Positions 7,949 through 17,381 of a DNA stretch of 64,000 bases are shown here, piece after piece; position 1 is the first letter of the stretch, and each line of letters starts with the position of its first letter. Below the pieces are notes generated by a model. The model did not search any database. It saw nothing but the letters and a program-made list of their open reading frames with translations, and was not told the origin of the DNA. Origin of the DNA: Bacillota bacterium (GTDB taxonomy: Bacteria > Bacillota > Clostridia > Lachnospirales > Lachnospiraceae); the NCBI GenBank assembly GCA_023442465.1, contig JAEZZQ010000044.1, positions 1-64,000 of the forward strand, read 5' to 3'. A program made the translations under genes and the position numbers.

Positions 7949-9168
7949 TTTTTATCACTTTCTCCTCCGCCCGTTTCTCCATGCTTCTTCAGCTTATCCC
8001 TCTGGCTTTCCTCATACTTCTTTACCGCGGACATATCCTCAGACTCCAGCCTCCTGAAGTTATTAATACTTGCCATCAGTATCTTCAGACTGTTAAGAGT
8101 TGTATCGAACACGCCCTCTTCGTACATATTCATAAAAATAATACCTACAGGCACCGCAATGATCATTCCCAGTACCCCGCCTATCTTATAGCCAATAAAC
8201 AGCAAAAACAAAGTGGGAAGGGGCGCGATACCGATGGAATCTCCTACGATCTTAGGCTGTATGATCTGTCTGGCAAGCTGTCCGACACACCAGATGATGA
8301 GAAGCCCTACGGCCATTTTATAGTCCGCACCCAACATCTTAATAACAGCCCATGGTATCAGCACTGTTCCTGTTCCGAAAATCGGGAAAAAATCTAACAG
8401 CGCAATGCCAAGCGCGATCAGCAGCACATAATCCACCTTCAATATCCACAATCCGATGACCATAAGCAAATACATCCATATCTCGATCTTAAACTGTGCC
8501 TTGAAATATCCTCCCACCGCGCGCTTGAAACTGCGTGACATCATATAATAACGATATCTCACAGCTTCCGGCATGTGCTTTCTCATTTGTTCCGAAAGGA
8601 ATTCTCTCTCCGCCACGAAAAAATATGCGGACAAAAGGCACATGACTGCACCGACGATTGCCGTAGGCAAATGCCTTGCAAAGTTTCCCAGGGCTTCTAT
8701 GGTGGGCGTTCCTGCCTGACTCACCAAATCCCCTACATAACCGTCCATCTCCTCACCGATGCTTTCCACGGAAGTACGGATTTCCTCCGGCAGTCTGCTG
8801 TAAAAAATATCCAGATTCTTACTGTTCGCTTTAAAATCGTTCTCAATATCGTCCCAGATATCAGGCAGCGCATTTATAAAACCTATCGTTTCCTCAGCGA
8901 TTTTGGCTCCTATAACATAACTGCCTAAAATAACAAGGGCGATAACAGATATGATGACGAACGCAGTCCCTGCCTTCCTCTTTATCTTAAGCCTCTCCTC
9001 GCAAAAACGGACGATAGGATTTGCAATCATAGCGATGATCCAGCCGACTACAAACGGCATGAAAAATACAAGCACCCTGGGAACCAGCAGAATGAGTAAA
9101 AGTACAGTTATCACTGCTATTCCCAGATTCATAAGTACCTTTAAATATGTCTTCGTTGTCGGTTTCAT
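7945..9168 (-). CDS. AI-2E family transporter (YtvI/PerM-like membrane protein)
   Basis: The protein has 407 residues with two N-terminal membrane helices (about 10-65), a central mainly soluble stretch (about 85-150), and a C-terminal membrane bundle with LLIALGIALLDFFPIFGTG, the GTG/PIFG signature of the family, followed by GQLARQIIQPKIVGDSIGI. The tail is charged (KKYEESQRDKLKKHGE). Members include the AI-2 exporter TqsA, Na+/H+ antiporters and proteins of unknown transport; substrate cannot be assigned here. The stop overlaps the dehydrogenase start by four bases. Confidence 0.88.
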   Translation of the reverse strand: MKPTTKTYLKVLMNLGIAVITVLLLILLVPRVLVFFMPFVVGWIIAMIANPIVRFCEERLKIKRKAGTAFVIISVIALVILGSYVIGAKIAEETIGFINALPDIWDDIENDFKANSKNLDIFYSRLPEEIRTSVESIGEEMDGYVGDLVSQAGTPTIEALGNFARHLPTAIVGAVMCLLSAYFFVAEREFLSEQMRKHMPEAVRYRYYMMSRSFKRAVGGYFKAQFKIEIWMYLLMVIGLWILKVDYVLLIALGIALLDFFPIFGTGTVLIPWAVIKMLGADYKMAVGLLIIWCVGQLARQIIQPKIVGDSIGIAPLPTLFLLFIGYKIGGVLGMIIAVPVGIIFMNMYEEGVFDTTLNSLKILMASINNFRRLESEDMSAVKKYEESQRDKLKKHGETGGGESDKK

Positions 9169-9195
9169 ATGAACACCTCTCTTGCCGATGGGGTT

Positions 9196-9795
9196 TTATC
9201 CCAAATGCTCTGCATCCAGAAGGCCATCCAGCAGTTCATAAACTTCTTCTCTTCCCTGCCTCGTCTGCGCAGAATAAGGTATCACTACGGTATCCCTATC
9301 TGCTTGAAGCCCTTCCTTTACCATTTTAACATGTTTTTGTACCTGACTTCTATTTATTTTATCTAATTTTGTCGCGATAATAATCGGTTTATATCCCTGA
9401 TTTAATATCCAGTCATACATTATCCTGTCGTTTTGCGACGGTTCATGCCGAATATCGATCAAGAGAAAGACTGCCCGCAGCATCTTGCTGCTCTTCAGGT
9501 AATTCTCTATCATCTTTCCCCACTGTGCTTTCACCTCTTCGTTCGCTTTGGCATAGCCATAACCGGGTAAATCCACAAAGTACAACTCATCATTAATATT
9601 ATAAAAATTAATGGTCTGAGTCTTTCCCGGCTGCGCACTCGTTCTCGCTAACGACTTTCTGTTCATAAGGCCGTTAATCAATGAAGATTTCCCTACGTTA
9701 CTCTTACCGGCAAAAGCCACCTCCATATGAGCATTGTCCGGCAGCTTACTGGTAATGCCGCAGACGGTTTCCAAACCGACGTTTTTTATTATCAT
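9196..9795 (-). CDS. ysxC: Ribosome biogenesis GTP-binding protein YsxC/YihA
   Basis: The 199-residue TrmE-Era-EngA-YihA-family GTPase is needed for late assembly of the 50S subunit. G1 is GKSNVGKS (30-37), G3 is DLPGYGYA (75-82) and G4 is TKLD (142-145). Its start overlaps the lon stop by four bases, the arrangement often found in Bacillota (clpX-lon-ysxC). Confidence 0.97.
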   Translation of the reverse strand: MIIKNVGLETVCGITSKLPDNAHMEVAFAGKSNVGKSSLINGLMNRKSLARTSAQPGKTQTINFYNINDELYFVDLPGYGYAKANEEVKAQWGKMIENYLKSSKMLRAVFLLIDIRHEPSQNDRIMYDWILNQGYKPIIIATKLDKINRSQVQKHVKMVKEGLQADRDTVVIPYSAQTRQGREEVYELLDGLLDAEHLG

Positions 9796-12206
9796 TCCTT
9801 CTTCCCTTTCCCTATATGGCTATCTGCATTTACAAGGGCATATGAGAGAACCTCTCCCATGTTTTCCACAAAATGTATCGAAAGCCCCGATTTGATTTCC
9901 CCTGCGATTTCCTCCACATCCTTCTCATTCTTCTTCGGTACCAGCACGGTCTTGATACCTGCCGTCTTCGCAGCCAGAATCTTCTCCTTCAGGCCACCGA
10001 TGGGAAGCACGCGCCCCCTTAAGGTAATTTCGCCCGTCATAGCTACCTGGGCTTTCACCGGTATATTGGTTATTGCCGACAAAATCGCTGTAGCCATCGT
10101 AATACCTGCACTTGGTCCGTCCTTGGGAACAGCACCTTCCGGGATATGGATATGAAAATCATTCTTTTTAAATGTATCCTGCGATATCTTATATTCCTTG
10201 CTGACAGAACGCACATAACTCATACCGGTGATGGCTGACTCCTTCATCACATCCCCCATTTGACCAGTCAAGTCAATCTCTCCCTTTCCCGGCATCATGT
10301 TGACTTCTATCTGCAAAGTTTCCCCGCCTACACTGGTCCATGCCAGACCTCGTACAATTCCTATCTCATCCTTATCGTTCGCCTTATCCGAAGTGTATTT
10401 TTCCTTCCCCAGATATTTTTCCAGCCTGGATACTGTTACCTTAATGCCGGTCTTATTTTTCTGAAGAATTTCTCTGGCCGCTTTTCTGCATATACTGCCG
10501 ATCTTGCGTTCCAGCTCACGGACACCCGCTTCCCTCGTATAGCCTTCGATAATGCGCTTTAAGGCACTGTCGCTTATTATTAGCTGTTCCTTTTTCAGGC
10601 CGTTCTTCTCGAGCTGTTTCGCGGTCAGATGCTCTTTTGCGATATGGAATTTCTCATTAGCGGTATAGCTGGTCACCTCTATGATTTCCATACGGTCCAG
10701 AAGCGGTCTGGGAATCTGGGCCAAAGAATTGGCTGTGGCTATGAAGAGTACTTCCGATAAATCAACAGGAATCTCCACATAGTGATCGCGAAACTTATTA
10801 TTCTGCTCCGCATCCAGTACCTCTAACAACGCAGAAGAAGTATCTCCCTTATAATCGCTGCTCACCTTGTCGATTTCATCTAAAAGCATCAGGGGATTCT
10901 TCACTCCCGCCTGCCTGAGTCCCGCAATGATACGTCCCGGCATTGCTCCCACATAGGTTCTTCTGTGTCCTCTGATTTCCGCCTCATCCCTGACGCCGCC
11001 AAGCGAAATGCGCACGTATTTTTTGTTCATCGCTTCGGCCACGCTTTTCGCGATAGAAGTCTTGCCGGTACCCGGAGGTCCTACCAGACAGATGATGGGA
11101 GTCTGTCCCTGCTTCGTAAGGCAACGTACTGCAAGTGATTCCAGAATCCTTTCTTTTACCTGCTCAAGGCCGTAATGATCCCTCTTCAGTATCTCCTCAG
11201 CCTTAGTCAAGTCCGTGTTATCCTTGGACTTCTTCTCCCACGGAAGGTCCAGCAGGGTTTCAATATATCCTCGTTCTACGGAGCTTTCCGAGCTGTTCTG
11301 CGAAAGACTTTTGAACCTCGATATTTCTTTTCGGATCTTATCCTTCACCTCTTTATCAGCCTTCAGCTTTTCTAACTCCTCTTCGAACTGACTTGCATCA
11401 GAAAAAGAATTGCCCTCTCCAAGCTCTTCTTTAATGAACTGCATCTGTTCTCTTAACAGATATTCCTTCTGGTTCTTTTCCACCCGCCCTTTTATACGCT
11501 CCGTCAGCTCCGTTCGCACCTTGGCAATTTCAGTTTCATTGGCTAATATGGAAGAGAGCGTATCGAAGCGCTCCTCCAAATCCACCGCCGACAGCACAGA
11601 CTGCTTTTTATCGAAGCTAAGGGGCATATTGATCGTAAGCTGATCCAAAAGCTTCCCCAAATCGGTAATATCATTGAGATGCCGCTCTAAGGAAACGCCG
11701 GTCTTAGGATAAAAAAGAGCATATCCCTCAAACAAATCCTTAATCTGGCGCACCATCGCCTCTTCCTGCACCGTTCCTTTAATCTCTTCCGGCTCTTCCA
11801 GCGCTTCTATCGCACCCTCCAGATAATCCTCTCTGTCTGCAAAGGATATAAGCCTTCCTCTGGATATGCCTTCCACCATCACTCTGACGATATTATTCGG
11901 CACCTTTATAATCTGCTTGACAAGGGCTATGGTTCCCACCGGATATACATGCTCATAACCGGGGTCCTCTGCCTGCATGTCCTTTTGCGTAACGAGGAAT
12001 ATCCTCTGGTCCTGCGTCATCGCTTCCTCCACCGCCAGAATCGATTTCTTCCTGCTAAGGTCGAAATGAATTATCGCTCCGGGCAAAATAGTCATTCCCC
12101 GAAGCGCCACTGCCGGCAGCTTTTCTTCTATGTTCAAAACACTTTTCGTTATCTGTTCTTTATCCATTCTTTTCATCATTCCCGTGTGTTTTATTTCCGT
12201 GTTCAT
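9792..12206 (-). CDS. lon: ATP-dependent protease La (Lon)
   Basis: The protein has 804 residues. The N-terminal substrate-binding LON domain spans about 30-225, a coiled-coil stretch about 230-320, and the AAA+ module has Walker A GPPGTGKT (376-383) and Walker B LMLLDEIDK (439-447). The C-terminal serine protease domain carries the Ser699/Lys742 dyad (PKDGPSAG and GGLKEKILAAK). Lon degrades misfolded and some regulatory proteins in the cytosol. The ATG at 12206 has no clear Shine-Dalgarno; in-frame ATGs at codons 10, 11 and 14 are alternatives, so the start is uncertain. A structured repeat ends nine bases before this ATG and may affect expression. Confidence 0.96.
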   Translation of the reverse strand: MNTEIKHTGMMKRMDKEQITKSVLNIEEKLPAVALRGMTILPGAIIHFDLSRKKSILAVEEAMTQDQRIFLVTQKDMQAEDPGYEHVYPVGTIALVKQIIKVPNNIVRVMVEGISRGRLISFADREDYLEGAIEALEEPEEIKGTVQEEAMVRQIKDLFEGYALFYPKTGVSLERHLNDITDLGKLLDQLTINMPLSFDKKQSVLSAVDLEERFDTLSSILANETEIAKVRTELTERIKGRVEKNQKEYLLREQMQFIKEELGEGNSFSDASQFEEELEKLKADKEVKDKIRKEISRFKSLSQNSSESSVERGYIETLLDLPWEKKSKDNTDLTKAEEILKRDHYGLEQVKERILESLAVRCLTKQGQTPIICLVGPPGTGKTSIAKSVAEAMNKKYVRISLGGVRDEAEIRGHRRTYVGAMPGRIIAGLRQAGVKNPLMLLDEIDKVSSDYKGDTSSALLEVLDAEQNNKFRDHYVEIPVDLSEVLFIATANSLAQIPRPLLDRMEIIEVTSYTANEKFHIAKEHLTAKQLEKNGLKKEQLIISDSALKRIIEGYTREAGVRELERKIGSICRKAAREILQKNKTGIKVTVSRLEKYLGKEKYTSDKANDKDEIGIVRGLAWTSVGGETLQIEVNMMPGKGEIDLTGQMGDVMKESAITGMSYVRSVSKEYKISQDTFKKNDFHIHIPEGAVPKDGPSAGITMATAILSAITNIPVKAQVAMTGEITLRGRVLPIGGLKEKILAAKTAGIKTVLVPKKNEKDVEEIAGEIKSGLSIHFVENMGEVLSYALVNADSHIGKGKKE

Positions 12207-12214
12207 TTAAACTT

Positions 12215-12332
12215 GAACAAAAGTGTGCTTTGCCCACTCCCGCGGCCATATACTTTTGCAGCACAGCTTTTGTTCCGCGCGCGTAGCTGCGCATCTATCT
12301 TTCATTAATAGGAGTCCTCTCCTATTAATGAA
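12215..12332. repeat. Structured intergenic repeat, family 2, copy A (clpX-lon gap)
   Basis: Two stems are visible. Stem 1 pairs gaacaaaagtgtgct (12215-12229) with agcacagcttttgttc (12260-12275), with one bulge. Stem 2 is perfect: 12301-12314 with 12319-12332, loop tcct. Between them lies cgcgcgcgtagctgcgcat. A second copy with the same order of parts is at 42441-42556. Differences in both stems are compensatory (for example AAAG/CTTT here, AAGG/CCTT there), which argues for a selected structure. On the minus strand it lies between the clpX terminator and lon, ending just before the lon start. Confidence 0.75.
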
Positions 12333-12336
12333 ACAA

Positions 12337-12361
12337 AACGCCGCCCTATCAAGGCGGCGTT
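12337..12361 (-). terminator. Rho-independent terminator behind clpX
   Basis: aacgccgcc (12337-12345) pairs perfectly with ggcggcgtt (12353-12361), loop ctatcaa. On the minus strand the stem runs into TTTTGTTT. It should limit read-through from clpX into lon. Confidence 0.8.
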
Positions 12362-12426
12362 AAAATATCATGCCATAATAACATTACGAATATATAGCAT
12401 TGATATTACATTAGCATAGACAGATA

Positions 12427-13680
12427 CTATTTAGCCGGACGCATCGCTTCCCGATGAATAATCAGCGGTTCGCTCGTTCCATCCACGGCACCCTTTGTTA
12501 TGACACATTCTACAATCGTATCATCGGAGGGTATCCGGTACATAACATCCATCATAACGTTTTCCATAATGGAACGTAAGCCCCTCGCCCCTGTCTTTCG
12601 CTCGAATGCCTTATCCGCAATCGCTTCAATGGCATCTTGCTCAAAGGAGAGCTTTACGCTGTCAAATCCAAACAGCTTTTGGTACTGTTTGATGAGGGCG
12701 CTCTTAGGCTCCTTTAAAATACGAACGAGAGCTTCTCTATCCAATCCCTGCAAGGATACATTGATCGGAACACGTCCTACGAATTCGGGAATCAACCCGA
12801 ACTTTACCAAATCCTGAGGCGTTACTTCCTTTAACAGCACTCCTATGTCTTTCGTGCCTTTAGCCGAAATCTCCGCATTAAAACCTATTGCACTGCGGTC
12901 GAGACGGGACTCCACAATCTTCTCCAGACCGTCAAAGGCTCCGCCGCAAATGAACAGAATATTGGTGGTATCTACCTGAATGAGCTCCTGATGAGGATGC
13001 TTTCTTCCGCCCTGAGGAGGCACACTGGCAACAGTACCTTCCACAATCTTAAGAAGTGCCTGCTGGACGCCTTCGCCGGATACGTCTCTCGTAATAGATA
13101 CGTTCTCGCTCTTTTTCGTAATCTTATCTATCTCATCAATATATACAATACCATACTGCGCACGTTCCACATCATAGTCAGCCGCCTGTATTAACTTTAA
13201 AAGTATATTCTCAACGTCTTCACCCACGTAACCTGCCTCGGTGAGTGTGGTCGCGTCTGCGATTGCAAACGGTACGTTGATGATCTTAGCTAAAGTCTGC
13301 GCCAGAAAAGTCTTGCCTGAGCCGGTAGGCCCTATCATGATAATATTGCTCTTCTGAAGCTCCACATCATCATTATCTCTGGGAGCTGTTACTCTTTTAT
13401 AATGATTATATACGGAGACGGCAAGAACCTTCTTTGCTTCTTCCTGTCCGATAACGTAATCGTCCAGAAACTCTTTGATTTCTACCGGTTTGAGCAAATT
13501 GATATCCATTTCTTCGTCTACCGGTTCTTCTTCATATTCCTCTTCAATAATATCCGCGCAAATCTCCACACACTCATCACAAATATAAACTCCTGCGGGG
13601 CCTGCAATCAGCTTTTTGACCTGATCCTGCGACTTATTACAGAAAGAACATTTGATATCGTCGGAATTCTTTCCTGCCAT
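12427..13680 (-). CDS. clpX: ATP-dependent Clp protease ATP-binding subunit ClpX
   Basis: The protein has 417 residues. An N-terminal zinc-binding domain has Cys11, Cys14, Cys34 and Cys37. The AAA+ core has Walker A GPTGSGKT (117-124) and IVYIDEIDKI as Walker B, followed by the ISRDVSGEGVQ-like sensor segment and a C-terminal D2-small domain. ClpX unfolds tagged substrates and feeds them to ClpP, whose gene lies 26 bases upstream in the same direction. A strong terminator follows. Confidence 0.98.
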   Translation of the reverse strand: MAGKNSDDIKCSFCNKSQDQVKKLIAGPAGVYICDECVEICADIIEEEYEEEPVDEEMDINLLKPVEIKEFLDDYVIGQEEAKKVLAVSVYNHYKRVTAPRDNDDVELQKSNIIMIGPTGSGKTFLAQTLAKIINVPFAIADATTLTEAGYVGEDVENILLKLIQAADYDVERAQYGIVYIDEIDKITKKSENVSITRDVSGEGVQQALLKIVEGTVASVPPQGGRKHPHQELIQVDTTNILFICGGAFDGLEKIVESRLDRSAIGFNAEISAKGTKDIGVLLKEVTPQDLVKFGLIPEFVGRVPINVSLQGLDREALVRILKEPKSALIKQYQKLFGFDSVKLSFEQDAIEAIADKAFERKTGARGLRSIMENVMMDVMYRIPSDDTIVECVITKGAVDGTSEPLIIHREAMRPAK

Positions 13681-13706
13681 TGTTAACTCCCTGTTTTTAT
13701 AGATTA

Positions 13707-14306
13707 TTAATTATTTTCCAAACTGGCATGGTTCTCGATAATCTTATCGATTAAGCCATATGCTTTGGCTTCCTCTGCCGTTTTCCAGTTATCTCTTTCG
13801 GTATCTGCCAGAACAACCTCATAATCCTGACCCGTGTTCTGCGCCATAAGCCTTGCCATCTTCTCTTTCGTCGCGAGGATATGCTTTGCAGTAATCTCGA
13901 TCTCCGTCGCCTGACCCTGCGCACCGCCTAATGGCTGATGAATCATGACTTCTGCATTGGGAAGAGCCATTCTTTTGCCCTTAGCACCGCCTGCAAGGAG
14001 AAATGCTCCCATGCTGGCCGCCATACCTACACAAACGGTAGACACATCGCATTTAATATAATTCATCGTATCGTAAATCGCCATACCCGCCGTAATGGAA
14101 CCGCCCGGGCTGTTAATGTACAAATGTATGTCTTTTTCGGGATCTTCCGATTCCAAAAATAACAACTGCGCAACGACTATACTGGCGGAAACATCATTCA
14201 CTTCCTCGCCCAAAAAAATAATTCTGTCTTTTAAAAGTCTTGAATAAATATCGTAGGATCTTTCGCCCCTGCTCGTTTGTTCAATGACATAAGGCACTAA
14301 ACTCAT
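13707..14306 (-). CDS. clpP: ATP-dependent Clp protease proteolytic subunit ClpP
   Basis: The 199-residue serine peptidase has the catalytic triad Ser98 (GMAASMGAF), His123 (MIHQPLGG) and Asp172 (DTERDNW). It forms the tetradecameric chamber that works with ClpX. It lies between tig and clpX on the same strand, with AGGAGGAAT before the ATG. The length is standard. Confidence 0.98.
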   Translation of the reverse strand: MSLVPYVIEQTSRGERSYDIYSRLLKDRIIFLGEEVNDVSASIVVAQLLFLESEDPEKDIHLYINSPGGSITAGMAIYDTMNYIKCDVSTVCVGMAASMGAFLLAGGAKGKRMALPNAEVMIHQPLGGAQGQATEIEITAKHILATKEKMARLMAQNTGQDYEVVLADTERDNWKTAEEAKAYGLIDKIIENHASLENN

Positions 14307-14438
14307 TTTAATTCCTCCTAGCCTGATCCGTTATTTCTCTGTCAGAGATGTTTTAATCATAATTCACACGATTCGTTTTTGCAATAAAACAGGCACTGAA
14401 TTAAGAGAATTTTAATTGTTTTATAAAGTTTTTATGCT

Positions 14439-15725
14439 TTACTTTTCCTTCGCATTTTCCACGACAAAATCTACGGCCTTCTGAATAGCAAGATCTTTCA
14501 TAACTTGGGCTTTTTCCTTCTCACCGAGCATCTCTCTTACTTTTTCAGCTTCCATCTGATATGCTTCAGCCATTCTCTCCGTTTCCTTTACATATTCTTC
14601 TTCGGAAACTTCAATCTTCTCTTTTTCCACTACGGCTTCGAGCACCAGTCTGGACTTGATTCTCTTCTCAGCCTGAGGCTTAACCTGTTCTAAAAGCATC
14701 TCATAATTAGAGCCGGTGAACTGGAAGTACTGCTCCATGGAAAGGCCCTGCATCTGCATTCTCTGTGCGAAATCATCCACTGTCTGTCTCTGCTGCGTGG
14801 TTATCATAGCTTCAGGAATCTCCATATCGGAATCGTTAATAATCTCATCGATCACCGCTTCTTCCTTCGCATTTTTAGCATCTTTTTCCTTCTTCTCTAC
14901 AAGGTTTTTCTTTATATCTTCCTTGTACTCCGCCAGAGTTTCGAATTCGGATACTTCTCCCGCAAATTCATCGTCTAATTCAGGCAGCTCTTTTTCTTTG
15001 ATTTCTTTTACCGTACATTTGAATACGGCAGCTTTCCCTTTCAGTTCTTCCGCCTGATAATCTTCAGGGAAGGTAACGTTTACTTCTACTTCTTTGCCAA
15101 TCTCTGCTCCTACAAGCTGCTCCTCGAAGCCGGGGATAAATGCGCCCGAACCGATGGTGAGAGGATAATTCTCTCCCTTGCCGCCTTCGAAAGCAACGTC
15201 ATCTACAAAGCCTTCGAAGTCGATAACTGTCATATCTCCGTCTTTTACCGCTCTATCGGTCACGTTAATATTTCTTGCGTTTCTTTCTCTTTCTTTATCG
15301 ATTTCCGCAGTTACTTCTTCCTCGGTAACCTCTGCGTCCACCTTGTCAATCTTTACGCCTTTGTATTTGCCAAGCTTCACTTCCGGCTTCAATGCAACCT
15401 CTGCCGTGAATATAAAAGGCTTTCCGGCTTCGATCTGCACTACCTCAATCTTCGGAGAGGATACGATTTCTTCCTCACACTCGTCAAATGCCTTTTCATA
15501 TGCTTCGGGAATCAATGCGTTAGCAGCATCTTCGTAGAAAATCTCCTTGCCATACATCTTCTCCACCATCGGACGAGGCACTTTACCCTTTCGAAAGCCC
15601 GGGATGCTGATGCTGTTTCTATTCTTTTTATAAGCACCTTCTATCGCCTTTTCCAATTCTTCAGCAGAAACTTCTATCGTAAGTTTTGCCATGTTCTTTT
15701 CTAATTTTTCTACTTGTAAGCTCAT
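14439..15725 (-). CDS. tig: Trigger factor, ribosome-associated chaperone and PPIase
   Basis: The protein has 428 residues. The ribosome-binding N-domain contains the signature SIPGFRKGKVPR (about 38-49). The FKBP-type peptidyl-prolyl isomerase domain spans about 160-245 (DGDMTVIDFEGFVDDVAFEGG...), and the C-terminal part is helical and acidic. It binds nascent chains at the ribosome exit. It is first in the tig-clpP-clpX-lon-ysxC block; 132 bases separate it from clpP. AGGAGGAAATCACTTA precedes the ATG. Confidence 0.97.
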   Translation of the reverse strand: MSLQVEKLEKNMAKLTIEVSAEELEKAIEGAYKKNRNSISIPGFRKGKVPRPMVEKMYGKEIFYEDAANALIPEAYEKAFDECEEEIVSSPKIEVVQIEAGKPFIFTAEVALKPEVKLGKYKGVKIDKVDAEVTEEEVTAEIDKERERNARNINVTDRAVKDGDMTVIDFEGFVDDVAFEGGKGENYPLTIGSGAFIPGFEEQLVGAEIGKEVEVNVTFPEDYQAEELKGKAAVFKCTVKEIKEKELPELDDEFAGEVSEFETLAEYKEDIKKNLVEKKEKDAKNAKEEAVIDEIINDSDMEIPEAMITTQQRQTVDDFAQRMQMQGLSMEQYFQFTGSNYEMLLEQVKPQAEKRIKSRLVLEAVVEKEKIEVSEEEYVKETERMAEAYQMEAEKVREMLGEKEKAQVMKDLAIQKAVDFVVENAKEK

Positions 15726-15816
15726 TAAGTGATTTCCTCCTACTTATTATATAAATGGTCATGTCCATTAATTCATTGACTTTTGTAAAAAAGTACACAA
15801 TCACAGTCATTTTACG

Positions 15817-15825
15817 ATTATATCA
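15817..15825 (-). promoter_or_regulatory. Candidate extended -10 promoter of tig
   Basis: On the minus strand TGATATAAT (extended -10, TGnTATAAT) lies about 90 bases upstream of the tig start. No good -35 box is visible at 17 bases. This is a motif match only. Confidence 0.4.
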
Positions 15826-15864
15826 CATCGATTCCAAAAATACCAGCATTTATTCGTAAAAACA

Positions 15865-15887
15865 ACCCGCCTGATTTACAGGCGGGT
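15865..15887 (-). terminator. Terminator behind the SASP gene
   Basis: acccgcct (15865-15872) pairs with aggcgggt (15880-15887), loop gatttac. On the minus strand it is followed by TGTTTTTA. It separates the spore protein gene from tig. Confidence 0.8.
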
Positions 15888-15938
15888 CGTCTTTACCTCT
15901 TATCGATATTTCTTATTGGCACTACTTACTTCTTTACG

Positions 15939-16139
15939 TTATTTCATCTGCTCTTCTTGCTTCTGGATCATTCTACGAACCATCTCGCCGCCGATAGAAC
16001 CGGCATCCTTAGACGTCAAATCACCATTGTAACCCTGTTTCAGGTTAACACCTAATTCAGAAGCAACTTCTGTTTTGAAGCGATCCATAGCTGCCTTAGC
16101 TTCAGGAACCTCTACTCTATTAGACCTGCTACTTGCCAT
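15939..16139 (-). CDS. Small acid-soluble spore protein, alpha/beta type
   Basis: The 66-residue protein is full-length for the family. It shows the conserved blocks TEVASELGV (with the Glu-containing GPR protease cleavage region) and LTSKDAGSIGGEMVRRMI. These proteins coat DNA in the spore core, shift it to an A-like form, protect it from UV and heat, and are degraded on germination. GTGGAGGTGAATTAAG lies before the ATG. It is monocistronic with its own terminator. It fits with splB at the right end of the window, since spore photoproduct forms in SASP-bound DNA. Confidence 0.97.
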   Translation of the reverse strand: MASSRSNRVEVPEAKAAMDRFKTEVASELGVNLKQGYNGDLTSKDAGSIGGEMVRRMIQKQEEQMK

Positions 16140-16184
16140 CTTAATTCACCTCCACTTTACTGTTTCTAGCTTTCCGCTATCTAT

Positions 16185-16224
16185 ATTTGAGATAAGCAAC
16201 TTCTGTTCTTTGCTTACCTCAAAT
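16185..16224. other. Long hairpin between the aldolase-like gene and SASP
   Basis: atttgagataagcaa (16185-16199) pairs with ttgcttacctcaaat (16210-16224) with one mismatch, loop of 10 bases. There is no T-run on either side, so it is a poor terminator. It lies 46 bases upstream of the SASP start and could be in its leader or could stabilise the 3' end of the upstream message. The role is not known. Confidence 0.4.
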
Positions 16225-16332
16225 GCGTTTCCGTATCCGAACCAAGCACGAACTTAATTACTTATCTTGATGTTAGTATTTACGAAGATGAATTAATTAT
16301 GAAGGTAAGTTTTGGAAAAATAATTTGATTGT

Positions 16333-17358
16333 TTAAAGTAATTTTAACAAGGCCCCGATAGCCGCACTTTCTGTTGCCCAGCTCGTAGCGATGCGGACTA
16401 CCGTACGTTTTTCGTCATAGACCTCCCAGAAGCCGAAAGACACTTTTTCCTTCAGTTCTTCGATCTTTTTATTTTCCATAATAAGAAACTGCTGGTTGGT
16501 GGGCGATTCGAAGAACAGCTCATAGCCCTTTTCCTTAAGCCCTGCCTTCAATTCCCGGGCTCTTTCAATCGCGCTGCGGGAAATCTTCATATATAAGTCA
16601 TCCGTAAAAAGTGTATCGAACTGCAGTCCCAGAAGTCTTCCCTTGGCCAGCAGACCACCATGCTGTTTGATTGTGGTAAAAAAGTGGGGAACAAGCTCTG
16701 TCCTGGTAAATACCAGCGCTTCCCCAAAAAGGGCGCCTACCTTTGTTCCGCCGATGTAAAATGCCTCGCAGCACCTTGCAATGTCACTAAGTGTCACATC
16801 CGTATTATCCGCTGCCAGCCCGTAGCCTAACCTCGCTCCGTCGATATACATTGGAATATGATACCTTTTGCAGACCTCATGCAGCCCTTCCAGCTCCGCT
16901 TTCGTATAAATGGCTCCGTATTCCGTGGGATGTGATACATATAGCATTCCCGGTATCACCATATGGGGCCAATTCGCATCCTGATAAAACCTCGCCAAAT
17001 AATCCTCCACCGTCTTCGCCTTAAGCTTGCCCCTCTCATGAGGCAGCGCCAACACCTTGTGGCCGCCCGCTTCTATCGCTCCGGACTCATGAACGCTGAT
17101 ATGTCCGCATTCTGCGGTCAGAACGCCTTCATACCCCCGTAATATCCCGTCAATTGCTATCCGATTGGTCTGCGTTCCTCCCATAAGAAAAAAAACTTCT
17201 GCCTCCGGCGCATTGCAGGCTTTCTTTATCTTTTCCTTCGCACTGTTACTATATTCATCCGTTCCATAGCCGGGCGTCTGTTCCATGTTGGTTTCCATCA
17301 GCCTCTTCATAATAGACGGATGTGCACCTTCCATATAATCACTGTCAAAATGAAGCAT
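16333..17358 (-). CDS. Threonine aldolase family (beta-eliminating-lyase type) PLP enzyme
   Basis: The 341-residue fold-type I PLP enzyme has its cofactor-binding Lys206 in YIGGTKVGALFGEA and Asp173 in YIDGARLGYGL. The N-terminal HFDSDYMEGAHPSI and FFLMGGTQTN segments are those of L-threonine/low-specificity aldolases, which split L-threonine or L-allo-threonine into glycine and acetaldehyde. Stereospecificity cannot be read from the sequence. It stands alone, with a ribosome binding site AGGAAGAAAAAAAT-like before the ATG. Confidence 0.9.
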   Translation of the reverse strand: MLHFDSDYMEGAHPSIMKRLMETNMEQTPGYGTDEYSNSAKEKIKKACNAPEAEVFFLMGGTQTNRIAIDGILRGYEGVLTAECGHISVHESGAIEAGGHKVLALPHERGKLKAKTVEDYLARFYQDANWPHMVIPGMLYVSHPTEYGAIYTKAELEGLHEVCKRYHIPMYIDGARLGYGLAADNTDVTLSDIARCCEAFYIGGTKVGALFGEALVFTRTELVPHFFTTIKQHGGLLAKGRLLGLQFDTLFTDDLYMKISRSAIERARELKAGLKEKGYELFFESPTNQQFLIMENKKIEELKEKVSFGFWEVYDEKRTVVRIATSWATESAAIGALLKLL

Positions 17359-17381
17359 TATTTTTTTCCTTCTTCCTATGC

